Made by a program: the position numbers and the translations under genes
Shown: one piece after another, positions 8,495 to 16,518 of the stretch
Layout: each line of letters opens with the position of its first letter
Position numbering within the stretch: the first letter of the stretch is position 1
Notes under the pieces: generated by a model
What the model was told of the DNA's origin: nothing
What the model saw: the letters and a program-made list of their open reading frames with translations, nothing else
The model's database searches: none
Source: Kiritimatiellia bacterium
GTDB taxonomy: Bacteria > Verrucomicrobiota > Kiritimatiellia > RFP12 > UBA1067
Length of the DNA: 57,302 bases
Assembly (NCBI GenBank): GCA_024405255.1
Contig: JAKSOY010000004.1
Span: 1-57,302 of the forward strand
Reading direction: 5' to 3'

Positions 8495-9514
8495 TTACCA
8501 CCTCATGAGGATCTTGAGCGCTTCGCCCGCCTTGACGGCTGCCAGCGCCTTGTCGAGTTCCGTGATGTTGAAGCGATGCGTCACGAATTCGGACGCCGCC
8601 AGCTTGCCCGCGCGAATCCATGCGCAGATCGGTTCGAGCGCCGCGCACTCGCGCGCACGCGTGGGCCACTGATGCACGATGAGATTGAAGTTGTACGGAC
8701 CCTTCGCCTTCTGGATCGTGAGCGTCGGCTGCGAGATGACGCCATACACGCCCACCGTGCCGCCCAGCTTGATGAACGGCAGCGCGGCATTGACGATCGC
8801 CTCATTGCCCACCGCATCGACCACGCAGTCGAGCGAACCCGGCGCCACGTCCACCGCATCCGGCGCGAACACCGCGTCGGCGCCCATCTTCAAGGCGAGC
8901 GCACGCTTGTTGGCCAGCGGATCCACCAGCCCCACCCAGGCGACGCCGAGCAGCTTCATGAACTTCACGAAGGTCAGTCCCACCGGACCCGCCCCGTAGA
9001 CGAGCACTTTCTGCCCCGGCTTGATCGAAAAATCGTCGATGCCGCCGTACACTTCACGCCAGGTGCAGAGCAGCGCACCTTCGTCGAACGGAATGTCGTC
9101 CGGCAGCGGACGCTGGATCTCGCAGCTTTCGAACCAGCCGTGTTCGGCATCCGCCACGCCGTCGGCCACCATCGCATCGTGGTCGTGCACGATCACATAC
9201 TCGGAAAAGCCACCCCAGCCGCTCGACACGCCCGTGTCGCCCAAAGCGCCCACGAGGCCGCCGATCGCCTTCTGTCCTTCGTGGAATGCACGTACCTTTT
9301 CACCCACTTTCACCACCGTGCCGGACGTTTCATGTCCGAGCGCGAGCGGATAGGTGTCCACCCCCGGGAAGTGTCCTTCCACGAGCTTGCGGTCGGTCGC
9401 ATTGCACAGCGCCATCGTATCCACCTTCACGAGCGCCTCGTACGGACCCGGTTCCGGGGTCGGAACTTCACGCACGCCGAACACACCCGGCTTCTCGACA
9501 ATCATCGCCTTCAT
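8495..9514 (-). CDS. Zinc-dependent alcohol (polyol) dehydrogenase, MDR superfamily
   Basis: 339 residues of the medium-chain dehydrogenase/reductase family, NAD(P)-dependent oxidation of a sugar alcohol or similar. Seen: an N-terminal GroES-like domain with catalytic-zinc ligands in ALCNATDRK and the LGHETSG motif near residue 60, and a Rossmann segment VYGAGPVGLTFVKFMKLLG with a typical acidic end after the second strand (LVDP). The four-cysteine structural-zinc loop of classical alcohol dehydrogenases is not evident. The start codon overlaps the kinase stop as ATGA (9511-9514), and the downstream membrane gene starts one base after its stop, so this is the second gene of a coupled operon. 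The exact substrate cannot be read from sequence. Confidence 0.86.
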   Translation of the reverse strand: MKAMIVEKPGVFGVREVPTPEPGPYEALVKVDTMALCNATDRKLVEGHFPGVDTYPLALGHETSGTVVKVGEKVRAFHEGQKAIGGLVGALGDTGVSSGWGGFSEYVIVHDHDAMVADGVADAEHGWFESCEIQRPLPDDIPFDEGALLCTWREVYGGIDDFSIKPGQKVLVYGAGPVGLTFVKFMKLLGVAWVGLVDPLANKRALALKMGADAVFAPDAVDVAPGSLDCVVDAVGNEAIVNAALPFIKLGGTVGVYGVISQPTLTIQKAKGPYNFNLIVHQWPTRARECAALEPICAWIRAGKLAASEFVTHRFNITELDKALAAVKAGEALKILMRW

Positions 9515-11040
9515 TTCTGTTCTCCTTTTAATGCCTGATAAACGTTTTCAAGTCCGTGATACGCCGCGATCATCGTCGCGAGACGGCGACGGTAGAACGC
9601 GACATTCGCCTCGATCGGCGTTGTGGTTTCGTCGACCGCCAGCAGCTTGTCGGCCACGTCGAAGCCGGGGAAGAGTCCGCACGCGACACCGCCCACGATC
9701 GCGGCGCCCATCGACGTCGCATCGGCTGTGGACTTGAGCGTGCGAATCGTGCACCCCGTCGCATCGGCGAGCATCTGACGGAAGACGGAACTGCGCGCGC
9801 CGCCGCCGATGAGTCGGAGGCCCGTTTCGAACGGCACATGCTGGCGGAAGATGTCCACGATGTAACCGAGATTGAGCGCCACGCCTTCCAGTACGGCACG
9901 CATCAGATCCTCGCGCTTCGTCGCCAGGTTCATACCCGCGAACACGCCGCGTGCATCGGGATTCCACCACGGCGTCCGTTCGCCCAGCATGTAGGGCAGG
10001 AACATCACACCGTTCGCGCCCACGGGCACGGCGGCCGCCTTCTGGTCGATGAGCGCATACTTCGAGCAGCCCAGACGCGCGGCTTCGGCCGCTTCTTCCG
10101 CACAGAGGTTTTCCGCGAGCCACTTGATGCTCGAGCCGGCGGTCTGCATCGTCCCCGACGGATGAAGGTAGCCCGGCACGCAGTGCGCCCAGTTCATCGT
10201 GCGCATCTCGGCATCCACGATCGGCTTCTTCACGGTGAGCGCAATCCAGCTCGAAGATCCCATGCAGTTGTAGGCGGAACCGGGTGCCACGCAACCCGCC
10301 CCCACGCCCGCGCAGCTGCCATCACCGCCGCCGGCGGCCACAGGCGTACCCGCCAGCAGTCCCGTCGCCGCGGCGGCTTCGGGCGTGAGACGGCCGATGA
10401 TCGTCGTCGAGTCGACGGCCTCGGGGAAAAGCGTCGCAGGAATCTCGGCGGCGGCAAGCACCTCGTCGCTCCAGCGGAACGTGTTGATGTCGAACGCGTT
10501 CGTACCGCTCGCGTCCGAAAAGTCCGTGATCCTGCGGCCGGTGAGGCGGAAGTTCACGAAGTCCTTCGCACAAAGCGTCATTGCCGTCTGCGCATAGACC
10601 TCGGGTTCGTTCGCCTTGAGCCACATCAGCTTTTCAAGCGTGTAGGACGCGCTGATGCGATGGCCGACAATGCCGTAGAAACGCGCGAGCCCAAGGCGCG
10701 ACTCCAGCGCGGCCGCCTCTGTGACCGCCCGCTGGTCGCAGTAGAGCAGGGAAGGACGCAACGCCTCGCCGGCGGCATTGACGGGCGTCATGCCCATCAT
10801 CTGTCCGCTCAGCGCCACCACGGCGATGTCGCCGGGTGCGATGCCGCTTTCCGCGAGGAGCCGCTTGGACGACTCGCACACCGCGCGCCACCAGTCCTCG
10901 GGGTCCTGTTCCGCCCAGGACCCGTTGAAGAAATGCGTCGGGTATTCGACAAGTGCACTTCCGATGCGCCGGCCTTCATCATCATAGAGCGTCGCCTTGT
11001 TGCCGCTCGTCCCCAGATCGTGTGCGAGGATGTAGTTCAT
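9511..11040 (-). CDS. FGGY-family carbohydrate kinase
   Basis: 509 residues of the FGGY family, ATP-dependent phosphorylation of a sugar or polyol (xylulokinase/glycerol kinase/AI-2 kinase relatives). Visible motifs: phosphate-binding AHDLGTSGNK at residues 6-15, LSGQMMGM near 80, the catalytic-base region AAGGGDGSCAGVG, and the C-terminal GGGARSSVFRQMLAD. The start MNYILAHD was chosen because it fits the family N-terminus; the longer frame would read through the leader. First gene of a four-gene overlapping operon with a dehydrogenase and two small membrane proteins, suggesting capture, oxidation and phosphorylation of one polyol. Its ATG overlaps the stop of an 11-codon upstream frame. Confidence 0.9.
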   Translation of the reverse strand: MNYILAHDLGTSGNKATLYDDEGRRIGSALVEYPTHFFNGSWAEQDPEDWWRAVCESSKRLLAESGIAPGDIAVVALSGQMMGMTPVNAAGEALRPSLLYCDQRAVTEAAALESRLGLARFYGIVGHRISASYTLEKLMWLKANEPEVYAQTAMTLCAKDFVNFRLTGRRITDFSDASGTNAFDINTFRWSDEVLAAAEIPATLFPEAVDSTTIIGRLTPEAAAATGLLAGTPVAAGGGDGSCAGVGAGCVAPGSAYNCMGSSSWIALTVKKPIVDAEMRTMNWAHCVPGYLHPSGTMQTAGSSIKWLAENLCAEEAAEAARLGCSKYALIDQKAAAVPVGANGVMFLPYMLGERTPWWNPDARGVFAGMNLATKREDLMRAVLEGVALNLGYIVDIFRQHVPFETGLRLIGGGARSSVFRQMLADATGCTIRTLKSTADATSMGAAIVGGVACGLFPGFDVADKLLAVDETTTPIEANVAFYRRRLATMIAAYHGLENVYQALKGEQK

Positions 11041-11072
11041 TTTGCTGCAGCCTTCGTTGTTCCAATTTTCAT
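11037..11072 (-). CDS. Candidate 11-residue leader peptide upstream of the FGGY kinase
   Basis: An ATG at 11072 opens the frame MKIGTTKAAAK and stops with a TGA that overlaps the kinase ATG as ATGA (11037-11040). It starts 8 nt after the TATAAT at 11081-11086. The perfect overlap is the same coupling arrangement used between the other genes of the operon, which is why I list it. Translation is inferred; it could also be untranslated leader. Confidence 0.4.
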   Translation of the reverse strand: MKIGTTKAAAK

Positions 11073-11080
11073 TTTCTCCC

Positions 11081-11110
11081 ATTATATCATTTATTGTTTC
11101 CCGAAAACAA
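11081..11110 (-). promoter_or_regulatory. Promoter of the FGGY kinase operon
   Basis: -10 TATAAT at 11081-11086 with an upstream TGA (extended -10), and a possible -35 TTGTTT at 11105-11110 with 18-nt spacing. It lies 40 nt before the kinase start and directly before the candidate leader peptide. Confidence 0.65.
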
Positions 11111-11125
11111 ACGGAAATTACATCC

Positions 11126-11135
11126 CTGCATGCAG
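11126..11135. promoter_or_regulatory. Palindrome CTGCATGCAG, candidate operator
   Basis: A perfect 10-bp palindrome about 16 nt upstream of the possible -35 of the kinase operon, where an activator could bind. No regulator gene is adjacent. Chance occurrence is possible. Confidence 0.3.
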
Positions 11136-11148
11136 AAAATAATGGGTA

Positions 11149-12411
11149 TTACAAATACCAGACAGGCAAGGTCATCAGATTATCTCTCAAATGCATGGGT
11201 GCGGCACAATTACAGACAATCGCCCCCGGGCCACGCACCTTTCCCTTAACCCTGTCAAGAACAGTGAATGCCGCCGCCGCATTGGCCTTCGGCGATGAAT
11301 CCTTCTTCACCTCGACAGGATAGAGCGTTCCATTCTCCTCGATGACAAGATCTATTTCACATTCGCGCTGTTCGACTCCGCCCTCGCCTTTCACCGAGAT
11401 CTTGTCGTGACCTCGATAATACGAGACGAAATTCCGATATTCAAGTCCAGCATTGGAAAAACTCTTGAGGATTTCCGAAACGACGAAAGTCTCGAACACG
11501 GCTCCGGCCATCGCCCCGCACGCCAACGTTTCTGGCGAAAGCCAGCGCGTGAGATAGGCGACAAGACCCGTATCTCGAAAATGGATCTTCGGCGAACGCG
11601 TCGCACGCTTCAGTTCGGATGCGGCATACGGCTGAAGAAGATAAATGATGCCAGACGTCTCCAGAATGGAAATCCAGCTTTTCACCGTGCCGACATCCTT
11701 ACCGATCTCATCGGCGATATTGGAATAGTTGACAACCTGCGCCGTACGGGAAGCTACGGCGACCATGAACTGCCGAAATGCCGTCAAATCATGAACAGCC
11801 TTGAGACTCCGCACATCCCGCTCGAGATAGGTCTTGACGTAATCAGCATAATAGGCATTCCAGTCCAGAGACTGATCCTGAAGCTCAGGATAGCCACCAC
11901 GATGGATGATGTGCCAGATCGACTGTGGTTCCTTCGCCGTTCGGGAACGGGCGACGACATATTCGTCCGTCGGCAAAAACCGCGCATCAAAGGAATCGCC
12001 CTGTATTTCGCGTAGCGAGAGCCCATTCAGTTCAAGGATTCGCACGCGTCCCGAAAGCGATTCGCTCACGCCCTGCATAAGCTGATAAGGCTGTGACCCA
12101 GACATGCAGAACAACCCCTTGTGGCTGCGATTCTTGTCAATTGCCTGTTTAATGAATCGAAAGAGAACTGGGGCATGCTGAATCTCGTCAATCGTAACCG
12201 GCGGCGGATTGAGCTGCATGAACATGCGCGAATCTGTCTTCGCCTGCTCTTCGACGAATGGATCGTCCAAAGTCACATAGTTTCTTCCGGGCAGATTCTG
12301 AGCAATCATCGTTGACTTGCCGACCTGCCGCGGACCAGTCACCAGTACCGCGCTACAAGCGTCAACAGCTCGCATAAGCTGACGGTCCATGAACCTCTTG
12401 ATATAAGCCAT
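11149..12411 (-). CDS. AAA-type ATPase with C-terminal DUF4143 domain
   Basis: 420 residues of the AAA_14/DUF4143 family (COG1373), a common but poorly understood group of ATPases. Walker A is GPRQVGKST at residues 26-34; the Walker B region is PPVTIDEIQHAP; a MSGSQPYQL sensor-like motif follows. The C-terminal DUF4143 part ends with a restriction-like core, DLVIEENGTLYPVEVKKDSSP. The start has a perfect AGGAGGT and is the family start. The gene is visibly richer in A/T than its neighbours and stands alone, which suggests horizontal transfer. Two direct TTTCAATTC repeats lie in its upstream region. Roles proposed for the family range from DNA transactions to toxin-like activity; none can be assigned here. 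Confidence 0.85.
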   Translation of the reverse strand: MAYIKRFMDRQLMRAVDACSAVLVTGPRQVGKSTMIAQNLPGRNYVTLDDPFVEEQAKTDSRMFMQLNPPPVTIDEIQHAPVLFRFIKQAIDKNRSHKGLFCMSGSQPYQLMQGVSESLSGRVRILELNGLSLREIQGDSFDARFLPTDEYVVARSRTAKEPQSIWHIIHRGGYPELQDQSLDWNAYYADYVKTYLERDVRSLKAVHDLTAFRQFMVAVASRTAQVVNYSNIADEIGKDVGTVKSWISILETSGIIYLLQPYAASELKRATRSPKIHFRDTGLVAYLTRWLSPETLACGAMAGAVFETFVVSEILKSFSNAGLEYRNFVSYYRGHDKISVKGEGGVEQRECEIDLVIEENGTLYPVEVKKDSSPKANAAAAFTVLDRVKGKVRGPGAIVCNCAAPMHLRDNLMTLPVWYL

Positions 12412-12434
12412 CGAGACCTCCTGAGATATTTTGA

Positions 12435-12458
12435 TTTCAATTCAAAATTTTTCAATTC
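12435..12458. repeat. Direct repeat TTTCAATTC, 15-bp period
   Basis: Two copies (12435-12443 and 12450-12458) upstream of the DUF4143 gene start. It may be an operator. The rest of the gap to 12642 shows no gene; antisense open frames there are shadows of the fucosidase. Confidence 0.25.
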
Positions 12459-12642
12459 GCCATATATTACCATTTTCTCTTAGGAATTGCAACCATCACC
12501 GACGTTTTTTCGAGGGCTTCGGTATAAGTATGGGGCGTTTTTCACCCTTCATGGCTGTATGAAGTACGCAGATTTCACTACGAGACAAACCCACAACTAT
12601 GCACGAAGAGCCCAAAAAGGATAAACTCCAGGGCATTTCTCC

Positions 12643-12672
12643 TTTACAGACCCGAAGGGGCTGTGCTAGTAT
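12643..12672 (+). promoter_or_regulatory. Promoter of the fucosidase gene, predicted leaderless
   Basis: -35 TTTACA (12643-12648), 18-nt spacer, extended -10 TGCTAGTAT (TAGTAT 12667-12672). Only six bases separate the -10 from the ATG at 12679 and no ribosome binding site is present, so the transcript probably starts at or near the AUG. Confidence 0.65.
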
Positions 12673-12678
12673 ATTGGC

Positions 12679-14136
12679 ATGAAAAATACAATTCCATCTT
12701 TTGGCGGGCTGCTCGTGCGGGGGCGGCAGGGCGTTTTTGCGGCGGGTGCGGTGCTGGTCTCTGCGCTGATGGCCTGTTACGGCGGCGACGGTGTCGTTCA
12801 GGGCGTTCATACCCACACGCCCAAAAACTATGTGGCGCCGAAGGAGCCGGCGGTCATCGAGCATCTGGAATGGTTCAAGGACCAGAAGTTCGGCCTGATG
12901 ATGTGCATGGGGCTCTATTCCGAACTCGGCATGATGGAATCGTGGTCGCTCAGCGATCAGGATGCCTCCTGGTCGCGCAAGCGCGTGGAGTGGGCGCAGG
13001 GCGACGACTTCAAGCGCCGCTACCTCGACCTCATCCGCTCGTTCAATCCCGTGCGCATCAACGCAGCCGACTGGGCGAAGGTGGCAAAGGCGGCGGGCTG
13101 CAAGTACCTCATCTTCACGACAAAGCACCATGACGGCTTCTGCCTGTGGGATACGAAGTTCTCCGATTTCAAGACGACGAACCCCTCCTGCCCCTTCGCC
13201 ACGAACGCGCGGGCGGACATCGTGCGCCATGTCTTCGACGCCTTCCGCGCCGAGGGGCTCGGCATCTCCTGCTACTTCTCGAAGCCCGACTGGCACCATC
13301 CCGACTATTGGGACAACTGCGGCATCGGCATCAAGACGACGCGCAACCCCTCCTATAACTGGCGCAAGGACACGACGCGGTGGAATCGTTTCCGCACCTA
13401 CACGCGAAACCAGCTCCTCGAGCTGGTCGGCAACTACGGCAAGATCGACGTCCTTTGGCTGGACGGCGGTCAGGTACGTCCGCAAAACGGCCAGAACGTG
13501 CACATGGAGGAAATTCTCGCCGCCGCGCGCAAGATCCAGCCGTGGCTCATTTCCGCCGACCGCACGGTGGGCGGTCCTTGCGAGGATTTCATCACGCCCG
13601 AACAGACCGTCCCGAAAGTGCCGGTAATGGTGCCCTGGGAAAGCTGCATCACACTCGGCACGAGTTGGGGGTACGCATTCGACGACACCTACAAGTCGGT
13701 GCGGACGATCGTGCACATGCTCGTCGACATCGTGGCCAAAGGCGGCAACCTCGCGCTCAATGTGGGACCTCGTCCCGACGGATGTTTTCCGAAGCCGGCG
13801 ATCGAACGGCTTGAAGGCATTGGCAAGTGGCTCAAGACGAACGGCGCCGCAATCTACGACACGCGCGTGGCGAGTCCCTACCGCACGACAGACTGGGCCT
13901 ACACGGCCGGCCGTGCGGGCGAGGTCTACGCGATCCGCCTTTGGAAGGACGAGGCGAAGGACCGCGCCCGCACGCTCACGATCGACTGCGACCATCCCGA
14001 GAAATTCAGCAAAGTCGTCCACCTCGGTTCGGGCCGCACGCTCGTGCCGACGGTTGTGAACGGGCGTCTCTCCGTCACCGTTCCCGCCGACATTGCCTTC
14101 GACGCCGATGCCGACGCCTTCAAGCTTCTCAAGTAA
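12679..14136 (+). CDS. Secreted alpha-L-fucosidase, GH29
   Basis: 485 residues. Glycoside hydrolase family 29, releasing alpha-linked fucose by a retaining mechanism. Family motifs in order: WFKDQKFGLMMCMGLYSE near residue 65-83, YLIFTTKHHDGFCLWDT near 143-158, SCYFSKPDWH near 197, and KIDVLWLDGG with the probable nucleophile Asp262. The N-terminus is an export leader ending SALMAC, so Cys33 may be lipidated. It is the only well-supported plus-strand gene in the window. Its stop codon directly abuts the stop of the opposing GH63-like gene (14136/14137) with no spacer. A fucose-releasing lipoprotein fits host mucin or algal glycan use. Confidence 0.93.
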   Translation: MKNTIPSFGGLLVRGRQGVFAAGAVLVSALMACYGGDGVVQGVHTHTPKNYVAPKEPAVIEHLEWFKDQKFGLMMCMGLYSELGMMESWSLSDQDASWSRKRVEWAQGDDFKRRYLDLIRSFNPVRINAADWAKVAKAAGCKYLIFTTKHHDGFCLWDTKFSDFKTTNPSCPFATNARADIVRHVFDAFRAEGLGISCYFSKPDWHHPDYWDNCGIGIKTTRNPSYNWRKDTTRWNRFRTYTRNQLLELVGNYGKIDVLWLDGGQVRPQNGQNVHMEEILAAARKIQPWLISADRTVGGPCEDFITPEQTVPKVPVMVPWESCITLGTSWGYAFDDTYKSVRTIVHMLVDIVAKGGNLALNVGPRPDGCFPKPAIERLEGIGKWLKTNGAAIYDTRVASPYRTTDWAYTAGRAGEVYAIRLWKDEAKDRARTLTIDCDHPEKFSKVVHLGSGRTLVPTVVNGRLSVTVPADIAFDADADAFKLLK

Positions 14137-15885
14137 TCAGCGTTTTTCCAGTTCGTGCGCGAGGACCAGGAACGCAGACGCGGTCCAGGTGTAGGCCGGA
14201 TCGCGAAGCGCATGGCCGGTCTTCGCGTCGAAGTTCTCCGAAAAGCCCGACTTCGTGACCAGCTTGCAGAACTTGAGCGCGATTTCGTCCGCCAAAGCAT
14301 CCTCGCCGCAAGCGCGCAGGCCTTCGACCGCGATCAGCGTGGAGGGACCCCAGATCGGACCCTTCCAGTAGCCGTCCGGATGGTAGAATTTGCTTTGGGT
14401 GGACTCCGAGGCGAGGCCCCATTCGGTGATGAAGCCCTTCTCCTTGATGTCCGCGATCATCCGTGCGCGGCACTTCTCCGGCAGGCGCTTGCCGAGAATG
14501 AGCGGAAGGCGCGTCACGAGCGACAGCGACTTGTCGTCGAACCCGTTGTCGCGCAACCGGCGCACGCGCGGGGTGCCGTTCTCGTCGAAGAGAATCTTCA
14601 CCAATGCGTCAAGCATCTTCTTCGAACGGGCCGTCCACTGTTCCGCCTCCTGGTCCTTGCCCAGCGTTTTCGCGAGGTCGGCGAGGCATTCCATCTGGAG
14701 GATGAGAAACGCCTGCAGGTCGGGCGTTTCAAGCGGCGGGCGGTTGTGGCAGATCGCCGTGGAGTTGTCCCAGCCCGAATCGCAGCCGTCGAGATATTCG
14801 CAGAGTCCGTTGTGATCGAAGTCGCGGCGGGTGAGCCACCAGTTGGTCCACTTGCCGATCATGTCGTACGCGAGGGCCAGACGTTCCGGTGAAAACTCCT
14901 TCATCGCCCGCAGCTTCGAGAACACCCAGCCGTGTACCGGCGGCTTGACCGCGAGCCAGAAGATCTGCTCATCCGAGACCATGTCAGGCATCATGCCGTC
15001 GACGGTCATGAAATCGAACATGCAGCGGAACTGCTCCCAGGCGGCGTCCTGGTCGCGAGAACCGAGACTGAGCGAGTTGATCGCGTGGTCCCAGCTCCAG
15101 GTCTTGTTCATCCAGTTGTTGCTCATCAGCATCATCGGCCGCTTGAACATGCCGCGCGGACCCGCAATGGCGGTCCAGAACAGAATCGCCGCCTCGTGCC
15201 GCGCCCATTCGAACTCCTTCGGCACGGAAGGCAGCGAAGCGTACATCCTGTCGAAGCTCGCCTTCTGGGTCTTGACCGCCTCCTCGAAGGAACCCTTCAC
15301 CTCGACACCGTCCCAGTCGCTCGTATGGATGTCGAGCAGCGCGACCTCAATGCCATTCTTCGACGGATGCACCCGCACGGTATTGCCTTTATCCGGATCA
15401 CGTACACCCGTGCGCGTATCCATCAGGATGCGGTCCGCATTGAAATGCATGTAGTCGACGACCCGTCCGAATGTCGCGGGGAAATGATACTTCTGGCGCG
15501 GATGCTGGTATTCGAAACGGATGTGCATTTCCGGCGACTTAGAACGCACGAGGATCACGTCGGGCCGCAGAAACGCGAACTCGATCGTTCCCTTCTCGGT
15601 GTACGCCTCCAACCAGCCCTCGCGCATCGCACAGTTGGAAACGACGAGGTCCTTGCCCCCCACCGACGGTACGAGCCGGCAGAAATTGTCGCGCCAGCTG
15701 GTGCTCACGTTGCGAATCCACAATCCGGGGAAGGTATCGAAATGGTACTTGCCCTGCTCCTGCTTGCAGACCGAAAGGAACGATCCGGGCACGCTGTACG
15801 GGAATCCGGGATTCCCCACTTTCACCGGTTCCGCCAGAACCGCCGCCGCCGACAACAACAGCAAGGCAAATGCCAGATGCTTCAT
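14137..15885 (-). CDS. Secreted alpha/alpha-toroid glycosidase, GH63-like
   Basis: 582 residues with a cleavable leader (MKHLAFALLLLSAAAVLA). The catalytic half carries motifs of the GH63/GH37-type toroid: KTWSWDHAINSLSL near residue 255, DFDHNGLCEYLDGCDSGWDNS near 355, and YWKGPIWGPST near 495, the last almost diagnostic for the clan. The first ~190 residues form a separate beta-rich domain. Members hydrolyse alpha-glucosides, mannosylglycerate or related substrates by inversion; specificity cannot be read here. GGAGAAGAG precedes the ATG. It faces the fucosidase tail to tail without a spacer, so termination must occur inside the opposite gene or not at all. Confidence 0.84.
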   Translation of the reverse strand: MKHLAFALLLLSAAAVLAEPVKVGNPGFPYSVPGSFLSVCKQEQGKYHFDTFPGLWIRNVSTSWRDNFCRLVPSVGGKDLVVSNCAMREGWLEAYTEKGTIEFAFLRPDVILVRSKSPEMHIRFEYQHPRQKYHFPATFGRVVDYMHFNADRILMDTRTGVRDPDKGNTVRVHPSKNGIEVALLDIHTSDWDGVEVKGSFEEAVKTQKASFDRMYASLPSVPKEFEWARHEAAILFWTAIAGPRGMFKRPMMLMSNNWMNKTWSWDHAINSLSLGSRDQDAAWEQFRCMFDFMTVDGMMPDMVSDEQIFWLAVKPPVHGWVFSKLRAMKEFSPERLALAYDMIGKWTNWWLTRRDFDHNGLCEYLDGCDSGWDNSTAICHNRPPLETPDLQAFLILQMECLADLAKTLGKDQEAEQWTARSKKMLDALVKILFDENGTPRVRRLRDNGFDDKSLSLVTRLPLILGKRLPEKCRARMIADIKEKGFITEWGLASESTQSKFYHPDGYWKGPIWGPSTLIAVEGLRACGEDALADEIALKFCKLVTKSGFSENFDAKTGHALRDPAYTWTASAFLVLAHELEKR

Positions 15886-16232
15886 TTTACTCTTCTCCGA
15901 TCTTTTGATTTGTTTTCACAACCCCCGATAGACAACGCCAAGAACAATCTTTGAGTGTAAGCGTGTACAGTTCCTTCATCACGAGCTTCTCTCTTCTCAG
16001 AATTTCATCAACTCTCTAACCTGTTCCGATTGCATAGTCTAGCAAATCCACATATAAATGTCCACCACTTCGACATAACAGAATAAATACATACCACCAC
16101 AACCTCTTTTGGCAATTATGGAGGTCTATCTGTCTCGCAGCCGATCTGTACGCCACCCTTCGCGATATAACCAGCCTTTCCCTACGTTCGCTTCGTTTTT
16201 GAAAATTTTCTCGGTAAAACCCAGAATAGTCA
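15886..16232. other. Gene-free stretch upstream of the GH63-like gene
   Basis: About 350 nt of mixed, AT-richer sequence with no credible gene, RNA or clear promoter. It separates the GH63-like gene from the palindromic repeat cluster that follows. Confidence 0.5.
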
Positions 16233-16367
16233 GGGGTCTGTCCCCCTATCGTCGAGGGGTCTGTCCCCACGACACTGGACGGTCGCCGCGAGACTATGGT
16301 TCGGGACCGGTCCCACGCCGTAGTCTCACCGCCCCTGAAACCGTCCCGACCGCAGGGGTCTGTCCCC
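16233..16367. repeat. REP-like cluster: three GGGGTCTGTCCCC units around a long hairpin
   Basis: GGGGTCTGTCCCC occurs at 16233-16245, 16256-16268 and 16355-16367, each able to fold as GGGG/CCCC with a 5-nt loop. Between units two and three lies an imperfect inverted repeat (16277-16346): GGACGGT pairs with ACCGTCC, GAGACTATGG pairs with CCGTAGTCTC allowing one G-U, and GGGACCGGTCCC lies at the centre. The same 13-mer recurs at 56576-56588 and, inverted, at 57288-57300. This is the pattern of REP/BIME elements mobilised by REP-associated tyrosine transposases; no such transposase is in the window. Confidence 0.85.
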
Positions 16368-16479
16368 ACACCGCTGGGCGGTTCTGTTCAATCCCGACCC
16401 ACGCAGTTTTTGAGCGTCGCCTTAGGGCGGCATCAATCGTTACGCTTCGCGGAAATCCAGGTTATAAGGGAAATTTTCA

Positions 16480-16506
16480 CCAAATGCAATTGGAAACTTG
16501 CTTTGG
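16480..16506 (-). terminator. Possible terminator hairpin after the defence-like operon
   Basis: A 9-bp stem with one bulge (CCAAAGCAA / TTGCATTTGG, 8-nt loop) just downstream of the HNH gene stop on the minus strand. There is no strong U-run, so intrinsic termination is doubtful. Confidence 0.35.
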
Positions 16507-16518
16507 ACGTAGCGGTTG

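Noticed and set aside
12496..14022. Minus-strand frame of about 500 codons opposite the fucosidase
   Set aside because: Antisense to a confident GH29 gene; no export signal or motif of its own.
81..15885. Classical Bacteroidetes-style polysaccharide utilisation locus
   Set aside because: Several secreted glycan enzymes are present, but no SusC/SusD pair or linked regulator, and the genes have separate promoters and orientations.
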